A DNA stretch of 39,836 nucleotides from Hysterium pulicare CBS 123377. Taxonomy: Eukaryota > Ascomycota > Dothideomycetes > Hysteriales > Hysteriaceae. Of the stretch, positions 10,514 to 23,043 are shown one piece after another. Location: positions 1 through 39,836 of the forward strand of contig AJFK01000420.1 in the NCBI GenBank assembly GCA_000467715.1, in the 5' to 3' direction. Position 1 is the stretch's first letter. Every line of letters starts with the position of its first letter. Below the pieces are notes generated by a model. It made no database searches. It was not told the origin of the DNA and was given only the letters and a program-made list of their open reading frames with translations. The position numbers and the translations under genes are program-made.

Positions 10514-12902
10514 CTACTCCTTCACGGCCTTTACAAAAGCCTGAATCCTTTCTATGCTCTGCTCGCCGTCACTCTCTACGCCACTACTCACGTCGACAAT
10601 TTTGACGCGCTCTGCGAAGTTGCCTAGCTTTCCCAGCACATTTTGTACGTTGCCAGGGTCCAAGCCTCCTGCAAACATTACCTTCAAACCGTGATCTTGT
10701 GATAGCACATTCTTGACGTCGCTAAGATCCAACTGTTCGCCGGAGCCTCCAGCGCCGGAGTCCAGTAATGGAAGAACATGATAGCCTCTCAAACCAATAC
10801 CTGCGTCTTTCGGTCCAAAGCTCTTAATGACTGGAACAGGTATCAGCCGTGCCCATTCAACGGGCTCGGAACCATGGAGTTGGGCGATATCAAGACTCAG
10901 TATTTGCTGTTGCGCGAGGATGTATTCGAGAGGTTGATTCTGAAAAACGCCAACGAGGAGCGCACGGTCTGGATGTGAGAGGTGAGATGAGGTGTGCTCA
11001 AAATAATCGGATGCCATGTCCTGCGCTTTAGAGGATTTCCTCGGAGTCGCCTGTGGCTTTCGGGTCGTATGAACCGCCGTAGAGATCTCCAGTGCTATTT
11101 CTCTCGATACAGTACGCTTTCTGCCTTCTGCTAGGATCATTCCGATCAAGTCTGCGCCAGCTTCGACAGCAGCCTTTGCGGCTTCTGCACTGCGAGTACC
11201 ACATATTTTTACGAGCGGTACAGGCTTGTCAGTAGAGTGGGTAGCAGGGTCGGATCCCGCCAGCAGATTTGCAATGAATTGAGCTGTGTTGGAGGCCCTC
11301 ATCAGCGCTTCACCAACAAGCACGGCACCGACGCCATTCTTTGTATATGGCTCAACATCCTTGGGACCTGAGATTCCACTCAATGCGCAGACGACGGTGT
11401 CCTTTGGAACCATATCCATCAACCGGCTAGTCGTCTCTAAGTCAACTTCAAAGTTGGTGAGGTTACGGTTATTGACGCCAATCACTTTTGAACCCAGGTT
11501 TACGGCAATTTGCATCTCTTCTACATTGTTGACTTCGACTAACGGTTCCATTCCAAGGGATTGAGAGTAAAGGTAAAGTCTCTTCAACGTTGCTTCATCA
11601 AGCATCTTAACAATCAGCAATACAGTATCCGCTCCGGCAAGACGGGCTTCCAGGATTTGGTACTCGTCGAATATGAATTCTTTTCGGAGGACTGCCGGTC
11701 TGTTGGGCATGCCTTCCAAGCTCTGTCGTACGGCTCTAAGGTCGTCTATGCTTCCTTTGAACCACTCTGGCTCGGTCAGCACAGATATGACGCTTGCGCC
11801 AGCGAGAGCGTATGTTCGTGCTTGTGCCGGGGCACAGGCAGATAGAGAAATGATTCCCTTCGAGGGTGATGCACGCTTGATTTCCGCCATTAGGGACAAT
11901 GGGAAAGGAGATTGTTTTAACCTTTGAGGAAATGAAACCTGGGGAGGAGCCAGATTAAGGTCATAAGAGGCTTGTAGGTCACTTGGCCTTTGGGATGGAA
12001 TTTCCTTCTGCGCTGCAACCGCGGCTCTGCGATGGGCGTAAATCTTCTCCAGTATGGAAGTATGTTTGTCTTTCTTCCCGACGCCATTTGTAGTTTCAGA
12101 AGACCCATTGATGGCCTCGGCGTCTACTCCAGTCTTCGTAGCATGAGCTTGCTTTGATAGGTTTTCATTCTCCGTCCAGGTTCCTCCTTGCATGTACAGA
12201 AAGTTCTTGAGCATAACTCGGCCTTCTTCGGTCAGAATGCTCTCCGGATGAAATTGTACCCCTTCCACAAGAAATTCTTTATGTCGTACTCCCATTATCA
12301 CTCCTTTCCCACTATCCGGCCCAGCGGCGATCCAGGAGGTTACTTCGAGGCAATCCGGCAGTGTTGGGTGCGTACCGGCTAAGGAATGGTATCGAGTTAC
12401 CGGAAGGCCTTGAGGAAGGTTTGCGTAAACGCCTTTCCCATCATGTCGGAGTGGAGAAGTTTTCCCATGAAGGATCTCGCCAGTGACTTCGACCTGACCC
12501 CCGAAAGCGTAGTATATGCATTGTCTCCGTAGGTTAGCTAAATCTCTGATGTCGCATCCGAAGGGGCAGACTCAATACTCACTCTCCCATGCATACACCC
12601 AGGACGGGGATCTTTCCGCTGAAGTGTTTGATCGCCTCATTGCTTATCCCTGAATCTGTCTCGGGGTGTCCTGGTCCAGGGCTTATGACCAGTTGAGTTG
12701 GATTCTTTGCAATCAGTTCTTCTAATGTAATCTCATCGTTGCGGTGAACGGTTACCGTGGCGCCCTCAAGAACCAGGTACTGATACACGTTCCAAGTGAA
12801 GGAGTCGTAATTATCAATCAAGATCAGATTTGATGCGGTCGAGATGGGGAGAGCGGGGGAGGGGTGGCGGGGCGGATGGTCGATGAGTGTTGCCGTAGCC
12901 AT
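10514..12902 (-). CDS. trpC: trifunctional tryptophan biosynthesis protein TrpC (GATase / IGPS / PRAI)
   Basis: Three enzymes of tryptophan synthesis in one chain of about 776 residues. Exons are 12583-12902 and 10514-12524, with one 58-nt intron (donor GTGAGT) that falls just after the nucleophile motif. Residues about 24-210 are the glutamine amidotransferase of anthranilate synthase: [15 protein letters not shown], catalytic Cys104 in GVCMGE, and His197 and Glu199 in FHPE. Residues about 265-525 are indole-3-glycerol-phosphate synthase ([10 protein letters not shown], ending with the [12 protein letters not shown] segment). The remainder is phosphoribosylanthranilate isomerase ([14 protein letters not shown], and [10 protein letters not shown] near the end). 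The order is the normal one for filamentous fungi. Anthranilate synthase component I is encoded elsewhere. All three parts look intact. The promoter carries an amino-acid-control element. Confidence 0.97.
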
Positions 12903-13258
12903 TGGTGAGTTCTGTGGTGAATGAGGAAGCGTCGAGGGCAGAGAAGCAGATCCTGGCCTCCAAGATCCGAGTTATCAGCCTTTATGTTTTGGCCGGTGAC
13001 TCATGCATGTATGACTGAGTAAGTGGTGGTGAACGGGAGCGGAGAAATAAAAATTAATGGACAAAATGATGCAGCCGAGTCGCGGTGCCAGGGGTGCACA
13101 AAACTGAACGCGCCAAGACTGCCTGCAGAATGCCTTTGTAGCTTGGAGCTCGATATTGGTAGACTTCAAGCGCAACACGTCGAATTCCCTCCGGAACACC
13201 CTCATCCCCACTCCATGGCCCTTGGATAGTGGACCCTAGCAGCGCATTGAAGCGCACC
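12903..13258. other. divergent trpC / nup188 promoter
   Basis: A 356-bp shared upstream region. Its visible regulatory content is the TGACTCA element and a near copy (TGACTGA at 13012-13018), both nearer trpC. Confidence 0.6.
12997..13003. promoter_or_regulatory. TGACTCA, Gcn4/Cpc1 (CpcA) response element of trpC
   Basis: A perfect, palindromic TGACTCA lies 95 bp upstream of the trpC start codon. This is the known binding site of the bZIP activator of cross-pathway (general amino acid) control, which induces tryptophan genes on amino-acid starvation. A one-mismatch copy follows at 13012-13018. The site is seen; its use is inferred from established fungal biology. Confidence 0.7.
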
Positions 13259-16200
13259 ATGGCTCCCATCAGGCCGCAGGAGGATGTTTACTTTCCAATC
13301 TTGGCGAAATGCTTCAGCGGAGAGCAACAACTGCTGTATGCTTAGAGACTTCTTCCGCAAAGAAACCTTGCGCTAACTTCTGTAGATCGTGGAAGTCGGT
13401 CTACTCTGCACTTTGCGACCCGGATGCCGCCTCCGAGAGCGAAGTCCTACGCTCATTCCTGTCCGACGAAGCCACCATAGCCATCCTCAGCAACCCGCTG
13501 AATCCATCCAAGCCCTCATCGAAGGCCACCAAAGACAAATTTGCGACGGATACTGCTCCCATAAACTTCACTTCATCGAGCGGAAGCTACGACGTTGAAG
13601 AGATCAAGAACGATGCTCTCTGGCTTTCTGAAGTAACTAAAATAGATGAGCTCTCTGCCCTGAGGATAGTCGTCTTGGAATGGCAAACTCGACCGATTGC
13701 CCAGCTACGCGATGGCTTCACCGAAGAAGAGGCTCTCAGTATCCAAGAAGCTGCTGGAAGATCTAACTTGGGGGCATCGACATTCCTGGCAAATTCATCG
13801 CTCCTGGCTGCGCAGGTCGGTCTCTCAGCGCAATCCGCCGATCTTTTCGATTCTCCGGAGCAACGCAAGCTTAGGTTGCTTGATATCTACCTTTCCGAAC
13901 GAACACATATCTTAAGAATCGGTCAGATCTTCATCTGCTGGGGTGCTCCAGATGATCAATTCCGTCCGCCTCGTGGGTGGCTCAGAGATATCAGCAAAGC
14001 CATTGTTCAAAATCAGCAGGTTGCTCCTCATGGACCCGATTTCTTTTCACAATGTATCAAAGCCATGCAGGGAAGATTCAGCGGCATCGAAAACAACAGT
14101 CAGTGGACGGTACCGGAGAGCATCCAAGCAAATGTCGAGGAAAAATGGGGCCAATGCCAGGCAATAGAGTTGGTTCATCTTCTACAAATCGCATTTGCCC
14201 ATGTAGATCTCTTCATTCCCCGGCTCACGCCCGCTTCTTCCGTCATCGAGTGGTTCTCATTTTTATCAGAACGGCACTATTTCAAAGAGATTTCATTCGT
14301 AAGTTTTCCTAGTCTGCAACTTCGTCTTGCATCACTGATTAGATATGTAGCCTTACCCGGGTCAGCAGGCCCTGCTTTCACTCATGCAACTGCTTCTATC
14401 GACCGTTTCTTTGGCAATTCTAAAAGTGCAACTTGTATTGGAAGACATCGAGCCGGACAGCCAAAATCAAGACAGTTCCTCGTCCTACATTTTAAATGCA
14501 GAATGTCTGAAAACAGTCACCTGTTACCTTTGGGAAGCCTTACAGGCTGACTCGAAACCGATGAGTACCGCGGTCTTTGCATGGAGCGTCATTCTTTTCC
14601 CTGCGTTGAATTGGACTCGACTCGCGGATGGGGATGCCGAATCACCGTTTCTGGACGAAGCAAGCTCTCCTGGAGGATCGCTCCCTCAGCATGGCCCCCT
14701 CGTGGATGCGCTGAAATCTTTGGATAGCTTCCTTCGGGAACGAGGTGAGGAGCTGCCGCTGCTAGTTAGATTATTTGCAGACCGGACTGCGGACGACGTT
14801 TTCGACCTAATTGGACCGTGTATTCGAGAGAGTATATCTTTCTTTGGAACGAACACGGACACTGTATTGTTGGACCGAATTAGATGTACTCTCCTCGAAC
14901 TCGTTCGTGCGAGCCTGGGCACTGGACAGATCCTTTACGATCGAAAGGTCATATTATCTACAGCCACGATTTTAAATGGGCCCAATTCGTTCTGGCATTG
15001 GGTTGATAGCGGAACCCAAGTGCAAGCTGACCCTGCTGTTCAATACTTTTCCCAGGACGCCGATGTTCTAGGCCAAGACCTTTTGACAGAATCCTTCTTC
15101 CGATATCCTTATGAAACGGTACCACTTCTACAATTTTGTAGAGCTTTGACGGTCGGCGAAGTGTCCGCGCATGAACGACTGCCGCCATATGCACAATGGC
15201 TCCAGAACGCTACGCGATTTATGCAAACTTTGCCAAAGGACTTCAATGGTTATAGTTCCATACGAGAAGAACTGAACGCGAATTTCGTTCGTTTGAACGT
15301 TGACCTGGACCTATTTTCCAACGGGACTACTTCTCAATCCTTCGGATCCGGGCAGAAATTATTAGGGGCCACTGCTTTTACAAGCTCAGATGATAAGATG
15401 TTTATACCAGCAGAAACCGAGGGCAATATCGTTGATGATACGATCATACCTAATGTTGCGGTGTGGCACTATCCCCATTCCGCCCTGCAATATCTCGTCA
15501 CCCTTCTATCGACTTTCATGATTGGTAGCAACTGTGTGGAATACGCAACGCAAATGCCCACTTCTAGAGAAAACGCATCCGAAATTATTGGGTTCCTTGC
15601 GGACATACTCACATCCTCGATCAGATCAAACCATGCGGAAGACACTGGTACAAAATGCTCTGAAGAACTGCTCGCGGAGCTTGATATCACATCAGAACGA
15701 AAGCAAGACACCGTGAGCGTCGTTTTTGCAATTTTCGATCAAGAACTCTTACACCAGTGCCGACAACCAAGCAGTGAAGGGCCCTTGGAATTGCTCGTGA
15801 ACTGCACCCATTTCATACATGCCATATTATCTATTGCACCTGCACGAGTTTGGCCATGGCTGGCCCGAAGTCGACTATTAGAAAGCGATGGCAACAATGG
15901 CAGCCTTGCAACAATCTTGATTGGTACCGAAATGGTAATCGGTCGATACGACTTCCTCATCGGATGCATACGGTTATTCGAGTCCCTTGTTGATGACGCC
16001 GTGGCTCGTTCTGTGGTTCGCAAGGCAACCAGCAAGGCTGTCACTCGGTTTGGAGCTGTACCGACGTCCGGTAGTGGTGCATCGGAGAAAGTAATCAGCA
16101 ATACATTGCTCACATTTGGAAGGACGCTCGCAAGCATTTTCGAAAGTTCACCCAGTTGGCGATATGCGCGCATCGCAGATAAGCTAGAGATCAATACCAG

Positions 16201-18880
16201 ACTATCCGGAGCATTTGAGTCCATCCTTCGCTATGCCTATGGTGTGGACGACACACCCGATCTCTCGTCCAAGCTGTCCGGGCTTATTTCTCCCATCGCA
16301 CAATACCTCACAGACCTTTTCTTATCGAAATCCGACAACGACCTCCCTACAACCCCTCTCCTCTCCGTTCTTATCTCAGCTACCGACGTCGATGACTTCA
16401 CAATACGAACGCAAGCTACGGAGATGTTGTTTCGACAGACCAGGACAACGCTCTCGTTTTCGAACACACTCATTCGGGTAGGGATACTGCTCAACCGACC
16501 TTGGTCACACTTGGAACAACAACTATTCAAGGCTGCCCCCGTTTTAGCCCGCCTGTATGCAGCAGATGATATGTATAAATCGCCCATCGCTCTTCTACTA
16601 GAGAGCCTAGTAACTGGCGCAACCCGGGCAGAGGGCGAACTCCCTTCGCTCTTAGGCCATCTTGGTCCAAGAACTGCGAAGAGCTTCCTCAGCGTTCTTT
16701 CTACCCTTGACAAACCACTGAAACTCGTTAACATCGAAGACGACGTTTGGAAATTGCTTTCAGCCGTAGTCAGCTGCAAGCAGCAGTGGTTAGCCATTTA
16801 TCTCCTGACTGGGAGCACACCACGTGAATCTCTGAAACGAGATCCAGATACCAGTTCAGACCAACCCAAGGCGCTGTTGACCCATGCTTTGGACGAATTA
16901 TCAAATATCGATGTCAAGGGGGCCGACAAGACCATTGCAGTACTCGAATTCATCGCCAAATCCCAAAATAACTGGTCGTGGGCCATGGGTAGCCTCCGCA
17001 AGCACAAGACATTCATCAATGGGCTTCTAGCATTTCTCAAAGGCTTACAAAAGGCAACTGTCAAGAGCGAGCAAGAGATAGTCAAGCATGCCGAGGAGAA
17101 CAAGATAGCCGCACTGATCTGCGAGATTCTGGCAATGCATCTCCACACCTCCCGCCAAAGGGGCGGTCTCTCGTCTATAGAAAAGATCGTTTCAAACCTG
17201 ACCTACTTGGAACAAAACGCACTTACTCTACCCTCATACAATGCTTCTCTTCACATCAATCTCAAGAAAAACTTCGAAGCCAAGTTCTCGAGCTGCGCTT
17301 TAGCGAGTTTCAAACGCACATCCCTCACGGAAGTTCCTTTCGGTCGAAGCTATTTCTACGATGTTGAATTCGCTGATAAAGTTCTTAGATTCGACTCGTC
17401 GTGGAAGGGCCAACGGAATCAAGGGTTTTCTGACGAGTTCGCTCGAGCTAACGTCAACCTGAGTCTGGTGGAGTCGCAGATTCTTCTTCTCAAGGGGTGG
17501 CAGTTGCTTGCGGTGGAATTGGGTAATGTCATTTCACAAGATAAGCGTCTTGAGAAGATCCTCATCAACGTTGCGAAAGACTGTTTAGTTGCCAACGCGG
17601 AATCCAGTCTGCCAGTGGCGCTGTTTGGTCGTCTCATGCTGGTGAGGATGGATCTCGCCCTCGTGCTTATCCAAAAGCTCGTGACGGCGAGGGTCAGAGC
17701 TAAAGAGGCCAAAAGTCTTTTTGAAGTTGTATGGAACACCATTCGCACATCTCGAGTTGATTTCGACACGGCATTCTCGGGCGACCAGGCAGAATACTAC
17801 CGAGGTCTGCTGAAGATTCTATTCCTGTCTCTACAGTTCCATCTCCCAGCAGCTAAGGATGACGAGCTCCGATCATCAACTTTCCGACACTCCATGCCCG
17901 TTCAACCTCCTGAAAACATCGTCGAAACCACCTCCAATCAACTCCTCGAAATCCTCTCCGAAGTAGTGGCAAAAGGCTTCCGCGCTCTCGCGAACCAGAT
18001 CCACCAAGATCCAAAATCGTGTTCGCCCTCCGACTTCGGTCTCATAACTGGAATTCTGCAAGTGATCCTCCGCGTACCCGAAATGCGAAACTGGCACTCT
18101 CAGGCCGCCCTACTCTTCTCAAACAGCAATACGAGTCGATACGCCATCAGTCTTTTCTCCTGGTCGGATAAACTAGCTATCGACAACGATCCCCTCTATG
18201 GCGAACTAAGCGTCCTCTTCCTCCTCGAACTCTCCAGCATGCAACTGATGGCCGAAACCCTAGCCGTCGAAGGCATCCTCTCGCAACTCAACTCCGCAAA
18301 CCTGATGAGCTACTTCCACCGACCAAACGGCATGGGTCCCTTCGACGACCCGAACCGCCTCTTCTCGATCTGGGTCCGAGGAATCCTACCTCTGTGTCTG
18401 AATCTCCTCGACGCAGTCGGCGCGCCCATCGTAGGAGAGGTCTCGGCCTTCCTAAACCAATTCCCCGCCCAACTCTCCCGCGCAAGCACCAGTCTAAACT
18501 CCCGTATCACCCCTTCCCTTTCCTCCCCAAATGCAGGTCGCATAACGCTCTCCCAAGCAAGCGAAACCCACTCCCTCGCCCTAATCACCCTCATCATCGA
18601 AGAGATACGCGCTCAGGGCCCCACGCTAGGTATAGTGGCAAGCGAGATCGCGCCGCTGAATTGGGATCGTGAGGCCGTAAAGGAGGATATTGAGGGGTGG
18701 GTTCAGCATTCGAGGAGGGGGTTGAGAGATCGCATCGTCCCTGGCAATGAGCGTGAGGCTGAGTTGGCGAGGGCAAGGCCCGTGACGGTGGATGGGGCGG
18801 CGGAGAATGCGCTTGAGGAGAGGGTGGTTGGGGAGTTGGGGGCAGCTTTAGCTTGTTTGAGTGGGAATGTTGGGAGTTAG
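13259..18880 (+). CDS. nup188: nucleoporin Nup188
   Basis: Very large alpha-solenoid scaffold nucleoporin of the inner ring of the nuclear pore, about 1,839 residues; Chaetomium Nup188 is close to that length. Exons are 13259-13335, 13386-14298 and 14351-18880, with introns of 50 and 52 nt. The start MAPIRPQEDVYFP matches the family's short first exon. Recognition rests on the N-terminal order SWKSVYSAL, then KNDALWLSEV with EL(S)ALRIVVLEWQTR, then an IQEAAG segment, all of which recur in fungal Nup188. The rest is helical-repeat sequence with few charged clusters and no catalytic motif, as expected for a scaffold. The frame has no breaks. The gene is transcribed divergently from trpC, with no functional link implied. 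Confidence 0.9.
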
Positions 18881-20527
18881 GAGGGGAAGGTGGTTGGGGT
18901 GGAACGGAAGGGGACGAGGATGCGTTGGAGGGATTGGTAACGATAGCGAATTTTTTACCTCTTTAGTGGCTTTGTTAAGGAAGAGGGTGAGGGAGATTGT
19001 GGGCGTTTGGTGGAGGATGGAGGACTTTCTTCTTGCAGGCGACGATTATTCGCTTATTTGACATCAAAGTATGTTTTGCTAATTAGCTAAGCTTTTTGGT
19101 TTACGTTGGAAGGGATAATGCATAGCGGATAGATAGAAATATTTCCAGGAATCTTGATCATTGCAAATCCATAGTACCCCCAGACGACACCCCCAAAATC
19201 CAGATACAGAACCTGGCACCAGCAGCACATGCCTCAATTCCGATGCCGGAAAATCCTACTCAGACTTAATCTCCCTAGGCGCATACCCTCAGAGAGTAGC
19301 ATAAACGGGCTAGGAATTGCTTAGGCCTATAAGACTATATCAGTGTTCCAATCCACGACCTTTACAAGGTATGAGTTCTGTGGAGGGTATGGAAGGTTGT
19401 AGTACCTTCCAACGTAATCTAACAAAGCCGATTATTAGCTTCCTGCAATTCAATGAGATTGAAAGTGCTGTTACTGTATCATTAATGTCCTAAGAATTAA
19501 CCTGTCGCGTTTCACAAAAATCTGCTGACGCTATCGGTAATTGTCTCCGTAGCCGTACGTTACCTGGATAGATCCTACACCGGAAACTAATTCTGACTAA
19601 CCCCAAGGGACGGTAACTGGCTTCCATTCCCTTTCTAGAGTCTGAATTAGCTTTGTAGCCGGGTGGTAAAGAAGATAGTAGGCCAACCTTGGAAGACCCA
19701 CACCCCGTGGTGATGGATGCTGTCTGCAGCACGCCACAGTAGTCCGCAGCACGATGCCGTAGCACTTCGTGCGGGGATGCTTCTGACTTCCATCTATCAG
19801 AAGAATACACTCTTTGCTATTATTACCTTGCTATTTGACCAACATACCTACGCGACCAGCACGCCTTCCTCTTGTTGCTCAGGAACTTAAGTGCGTTCTC
19901 TTATCCGTGACTTCGCGGGCCTGCACGAACATCTCGCCAAGAAAGTCCCCACTCTCTGGGCGCTTGAGTCCTGCGGTCCCAAGGGAAAACAGCTGTTGAG
20001 GAGACATCAGTAGTGTTAGGCGTGGCTGAGCAGTGGGACGTAAGAGATGTCTGCCGTTCCGCCTATAGTGTTAGGCTTGTGCGATACCACGTTTTGGTGC
20101 GGGAACGAATGGCCTAGGATGTCTCCCGGCTCAGCGTATATTGTACATCATGTCAGGTGAAGGCACTGCGGGGTGTGGCATTTCCTGCCGTAGGATACAT
20201 GGAGGAAGTTGAAAGGTTTGCTGTTCCTTGCCGAGGATAAAGAGTAAATGGCATAATTAATTCATATAATAATCTAGCAGGTTCAACTTTTCCCCCATAA
20301 CCTTGCTGTTACAGGGCATCGATATTAGAAAGACAACGAAGAAGCCATAAAGCATAGAAGCAGAAAATTCAAATCAGTCAGAATCGCAAAACATGCAGTC
20401 GCAATCAAAAACAAACCACCTCAAGTATTCCCTCGACCTCAAGTCCTGGAACTCCTTACCATCATAGGTGGCGAAGCGTTCAAAAGGACTCCTGCTGTAT
20501 CTTTGGGCCAACACACCACCTCAGAAG
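18881..20527. other. gene-free stretch
   Basis: About 1.6 kb without a supportable gene; the longest open frames lack an ATG or any family likeness. A small perfect hairpin is at 19391-19410 (7-bp arms, GGAAGGT / ACCTTCC). TAGTGTTAGGC occurs twice, at 20011-20021 and 20066-20076. I see no transposase, reverse transcriptase or terminal repeats. Confidence 0.6.
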
Positions 20528-20653
20528 CCAGCATACCTGAATTGGAAGCCAGCATACCTGAATTGGAAGCCAGCATACCCAAACAGGGAACTGGAATATC
20601 CAAAACAGCTGCCAACATATCCAAACCAGAGCCTAGCATCCCAGAACCACCGC
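20528..20653. repeat. 21-bp minisatellite, about six copies
   Basis: Copies lie at 20528, 20549, 20570, 20591, 20612 and 20633, each 21 bp. The first two are identical (CCAGCATACCTGAATTGGAAG) and the rest diverge step by step. Because 21 is a multiple of three, open frames with heptapeptide repeats exist on both strands (GMLASNS-like on -, KPAYLNW-like on +), but neither frame has a convincing start or neighbouring exons. The array lies about 180 bp past the stop of the J-protein gene, so it may be in that gene's 3' flank. Confidence 0.85.
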
Positions 20654-20836
20654 GTGTATAGTCTGTATCAATGTTTGTAAACAATGTCCGATCGCCAATA
20701 ACCAACGAATATCATACCCGCATCCAACCATCAAACCAGAGGCTCGAGTGTGGCGCGGATTTACCAGTGCATCTTACTGTGGGAAAATAAGTAAATTGAA
20801 CGCACATCTCGATGGGTAATACTGACCAGTTTCATC

Positions 20837-22459
20837 TCAATATCCAAACTCTAGATTGTATGCTGCCCGAGCTTCCGGTTGGCTGAGAACAGCATATGCA
20901 GAGCAAACATTCTGATAGTGCAAGTTTCTGTTGACCTTCGCGCCATGGGAGTAAAGCCCGATGAGAGTCTCAAAGCTCGCTTTGATCTCTTTGTCAGTCG
21001 CCGAAGGATGAACACCAAGCACTTCGTAGTGCAAATAAAGATCATGTTTTGCTCGGTATTGCAAGACCATAGAGTCGCTCATGTCATAACCGTACTTTAG
21101 GTTGTATTGTCGTCGTTTGGTTGGATCTTCGAGGAGATCTTTTGCTCTGGTAAGAGTAGCGAACCTTGAACCTGCGCTGGGGTCCTCGAGGTTTTTATCG
21201 GGATGATGCAATATCGACTTTTTACGATATGCAAAAATGATCTCCTTCGTGGTAGCAAATCTGCTTATGCCGAGCACGTCGTAATAACGAAATGGATCCT
21301 TGGAAACGCTGATATGTTTATATACCGTCTTAGATGCCTCTGCCTTTCTTGCACGTTCTTCTGCTTTGCTTGCACGCTGTTCGGCCCGGTGGACTCGTTC
21401 CGCGGCTTTCCTTGCCTGTTCCTCGGCTTTGATGGATTCCCCTTGTGCCTTGCGGATCTTTTTATTGCAATCCGAAGTGACGACGACGTCTATGTAAATA
21501 TACGCAATGAGAGCCGAAAACAGTACTCCACCGAAAAAGTCATACAGGTTTGAAATTTTGTGCTCTCGTCCGTTATACACATGAGATGTCGATTCGTCCG
21601 GCTCCGGATTTGGAGTTGGCTTGAGATCCGATAGCTTCTGCTCAATCCACGAGTTGGCCAAATCTAGCTCTCCGATTCTGTCGACGATCGCTTGAGCCAT
21701 GTAACGATTCGATTTGTATTCCGCACGAAGGCCTCCAATCCATGTATCAAGTTCATCAACTTGGAATTTCAGTTTGATGAGTTTCTGTACCCTTCGGCTG
21801 AAAATCCGGGTCCAATATCCGAAATGTAGGATTTTGGTGGTACTCTCGATATCGCGTACCTCCGCGTTGAGCTCAGCCCTCAGATCAAGAAGCCGGTCAA
21901 CCATATTGATATACATTTCGAGGAGTTTGTCGAGGTCCTTGTAAAACATTTTAACTCTGGCTGTACTAGTGCGGAGGGAAGCAGTAGCTTCTTCGAGATG
22001 ATATCTGTCAGAAGGAAAGACGTTCTCGTATCCTGCATCTATTACCCATTGCACCTTTATTCGCAGCCTCTGCCTCCACTCATCGTCGAAAACTTCTTCT
22101 AACGCAAGGAGACGCCATGGAGCCAGAGGGCTGTCGTTACGGTCAAAAAGGTGATTGAAATGTTGAATGTCGTATACAAGCTCGTCGGCGCGAGTCCATG
22201 CACCGGGTGAAGAAGATCTGAACAAATGGTAGAATTGATCTCGGTCTTGGTCGTAAACTCGGTAAAGGGCCTTGAATTGGGATCCTTGTAGGACGCCTTC
22301 ATCAGTGAGGGGGCGGCGAGGGGTATTGAAGACAGCCTCGAAGTGTTCCATCGAATCTGTCGTTGAATTCCAAGACTCGGCATGTGCTTGGGATATGCAA
22401 AGCCATAGTATCAACAGCGAAGTGAGGATACCGAGAAAAGTTCGACACATCCTGGCCAT
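20837..22459 (-). CDS. membrane J-protein with two J-like domains
   Basis: Single-exon gene for about 540 residues. The chosen start is the ATG at 22459, which has an ideal ACCATGG context and opens a signal peptide (hydrophobic run TFLGILTSLLILWLCIS, likely cut after AHA). Residues about 26-300 are charged and helical with no known domain. A transmembrane helix sits near 308-330, followed by a Lys/Glu/Ala-rich coiled coil at about 331-380. The first J domain (about 390-455, YYDVLGISRF) has the Hsp70-activating HPD triad. A second J-like module (about 475-540, HYEVLGVHPSA) keeps the helical pattern but has HGA instead of HPD. With a cleaved signal and one membrane span, the J domains would face the cytosol, so it may recruit cytosolic Hsp70 to the ER surface. 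I know no named orthologue. Confidence 0.85.
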   Translation of the reverse strand: MARMCRTFLGILTSLLILWLCISQAHAESWNSTTDSMEHFEAVFNTPRRPLTDEGVLQGSQFKALYRVYDQDRDQFYHLFRSSSPGAWTRADELVYDIQHFNHLFDRNDSPLAPWRLLALEEVFDDEWRQRLRIKVQWVIDAGYENVFPSDRYHLEEATASLRTSTARVKMFYKDLDKLLEMYINMVDRLLDLRAELNAEVRDIESTTKILHFGYWTRIFSRRVQKLIKLKFQVDELDTWIGGLRAEYKSNRYMAQAIVDRIGELDLANSWIEQKLSDLKPTPNPEPDESTSHVYNGREHKISNLYDFFGGVLFSALIAYIYIDVVVTSDCNKKIRKAQGESIKAEEQARKAAERVHRAEQRASKAEERARKAEASKTVYKHISVSKDPFRYYDVLGISRFATTKEIIFAYRKKSILHHPDKNLEDPSAGSRFATLTRAKDLLEDPTKRRQYNLKYGYDMSDSMVLQYRAKHDLYLHYEVLGVHPSATDKEIKASFETLIGLYSHGAKVNRNLHYQNVCSAYAVLSQPEARAAYNLEFGY

Positions 22460-23043
22460 GGTCAAAGGCAAGAATTTGTCGAGTGGGTGTTGCGGTTTTC
22501 GTTGTTTTGTGCGGGGGCGGTCTGGGTTTATATCTTCGTGGAAATGCGTCATCTCATTCACTGTCGGGTCAATATCGGGTCTCCAGCCGCACGGTTTGCT
22601 CTCACGAGGTCAATAGGAATCTAAACTCCCTCTGAAATCCCGCGATTTACCGAAGATTACCTCAATATTGCACGTACCAACTTACCCGGCGTCGGAACCC
22701 TCGAAGCGGTGAACACCAGTAATAAGAACCTAGTCTAAGCTGGCCCGCGATACCCAAACCTGGACAATCTTCTCTAAGCACAGTCCTTGTTGAAATAGAC
22801 TTTCCGAGCATGAGATTAGTTGTGCTTGAATCATCTAACATTGGAATCTTAAACATGGCTAAAAAATCCAACCCAATGCACGTCTAAGATTCTAATCCCC
22901 GGAGAGGAGTCAAATATCATTTGTCCAACTATATGATATTTCTAGCTATACAAAGACTCGAAGCAGTGTATATTCTACGCAAACACACTGAGCCCCACCC
23001 TAGCAGCAGACCTGAAACCCACATCCGCATCCTAGCCTATCCC
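22460..23043. other. intergenic
   Basis: Upstream region of the J-protein gene and 3' flank of the next small gene, both on the minus strand. I see no gene or repeat. Confidence 0.55.

Noticed and set aside
19391-19410. 7-bp hairpin as a possible terminator or RNA gene
   Set aside because: A single short stem with no flanking transcript evidence. Such hairpins are expected by chance in 40 kb.
19490-19810. 106-codon minus-strand open frame in the gene-free stretch
   Set aside because: It has no ATG at the start (GTG only), no splice context and no recognisable motif.
18881-20836. Possible transposon remnant in the long gene-free stretch
   Set aside because: No transposase or reverse-transcriptase-like frame, no terminal repeats and no target-site duplication were found. 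Only 11-bp repeats and the minisatellite are present.
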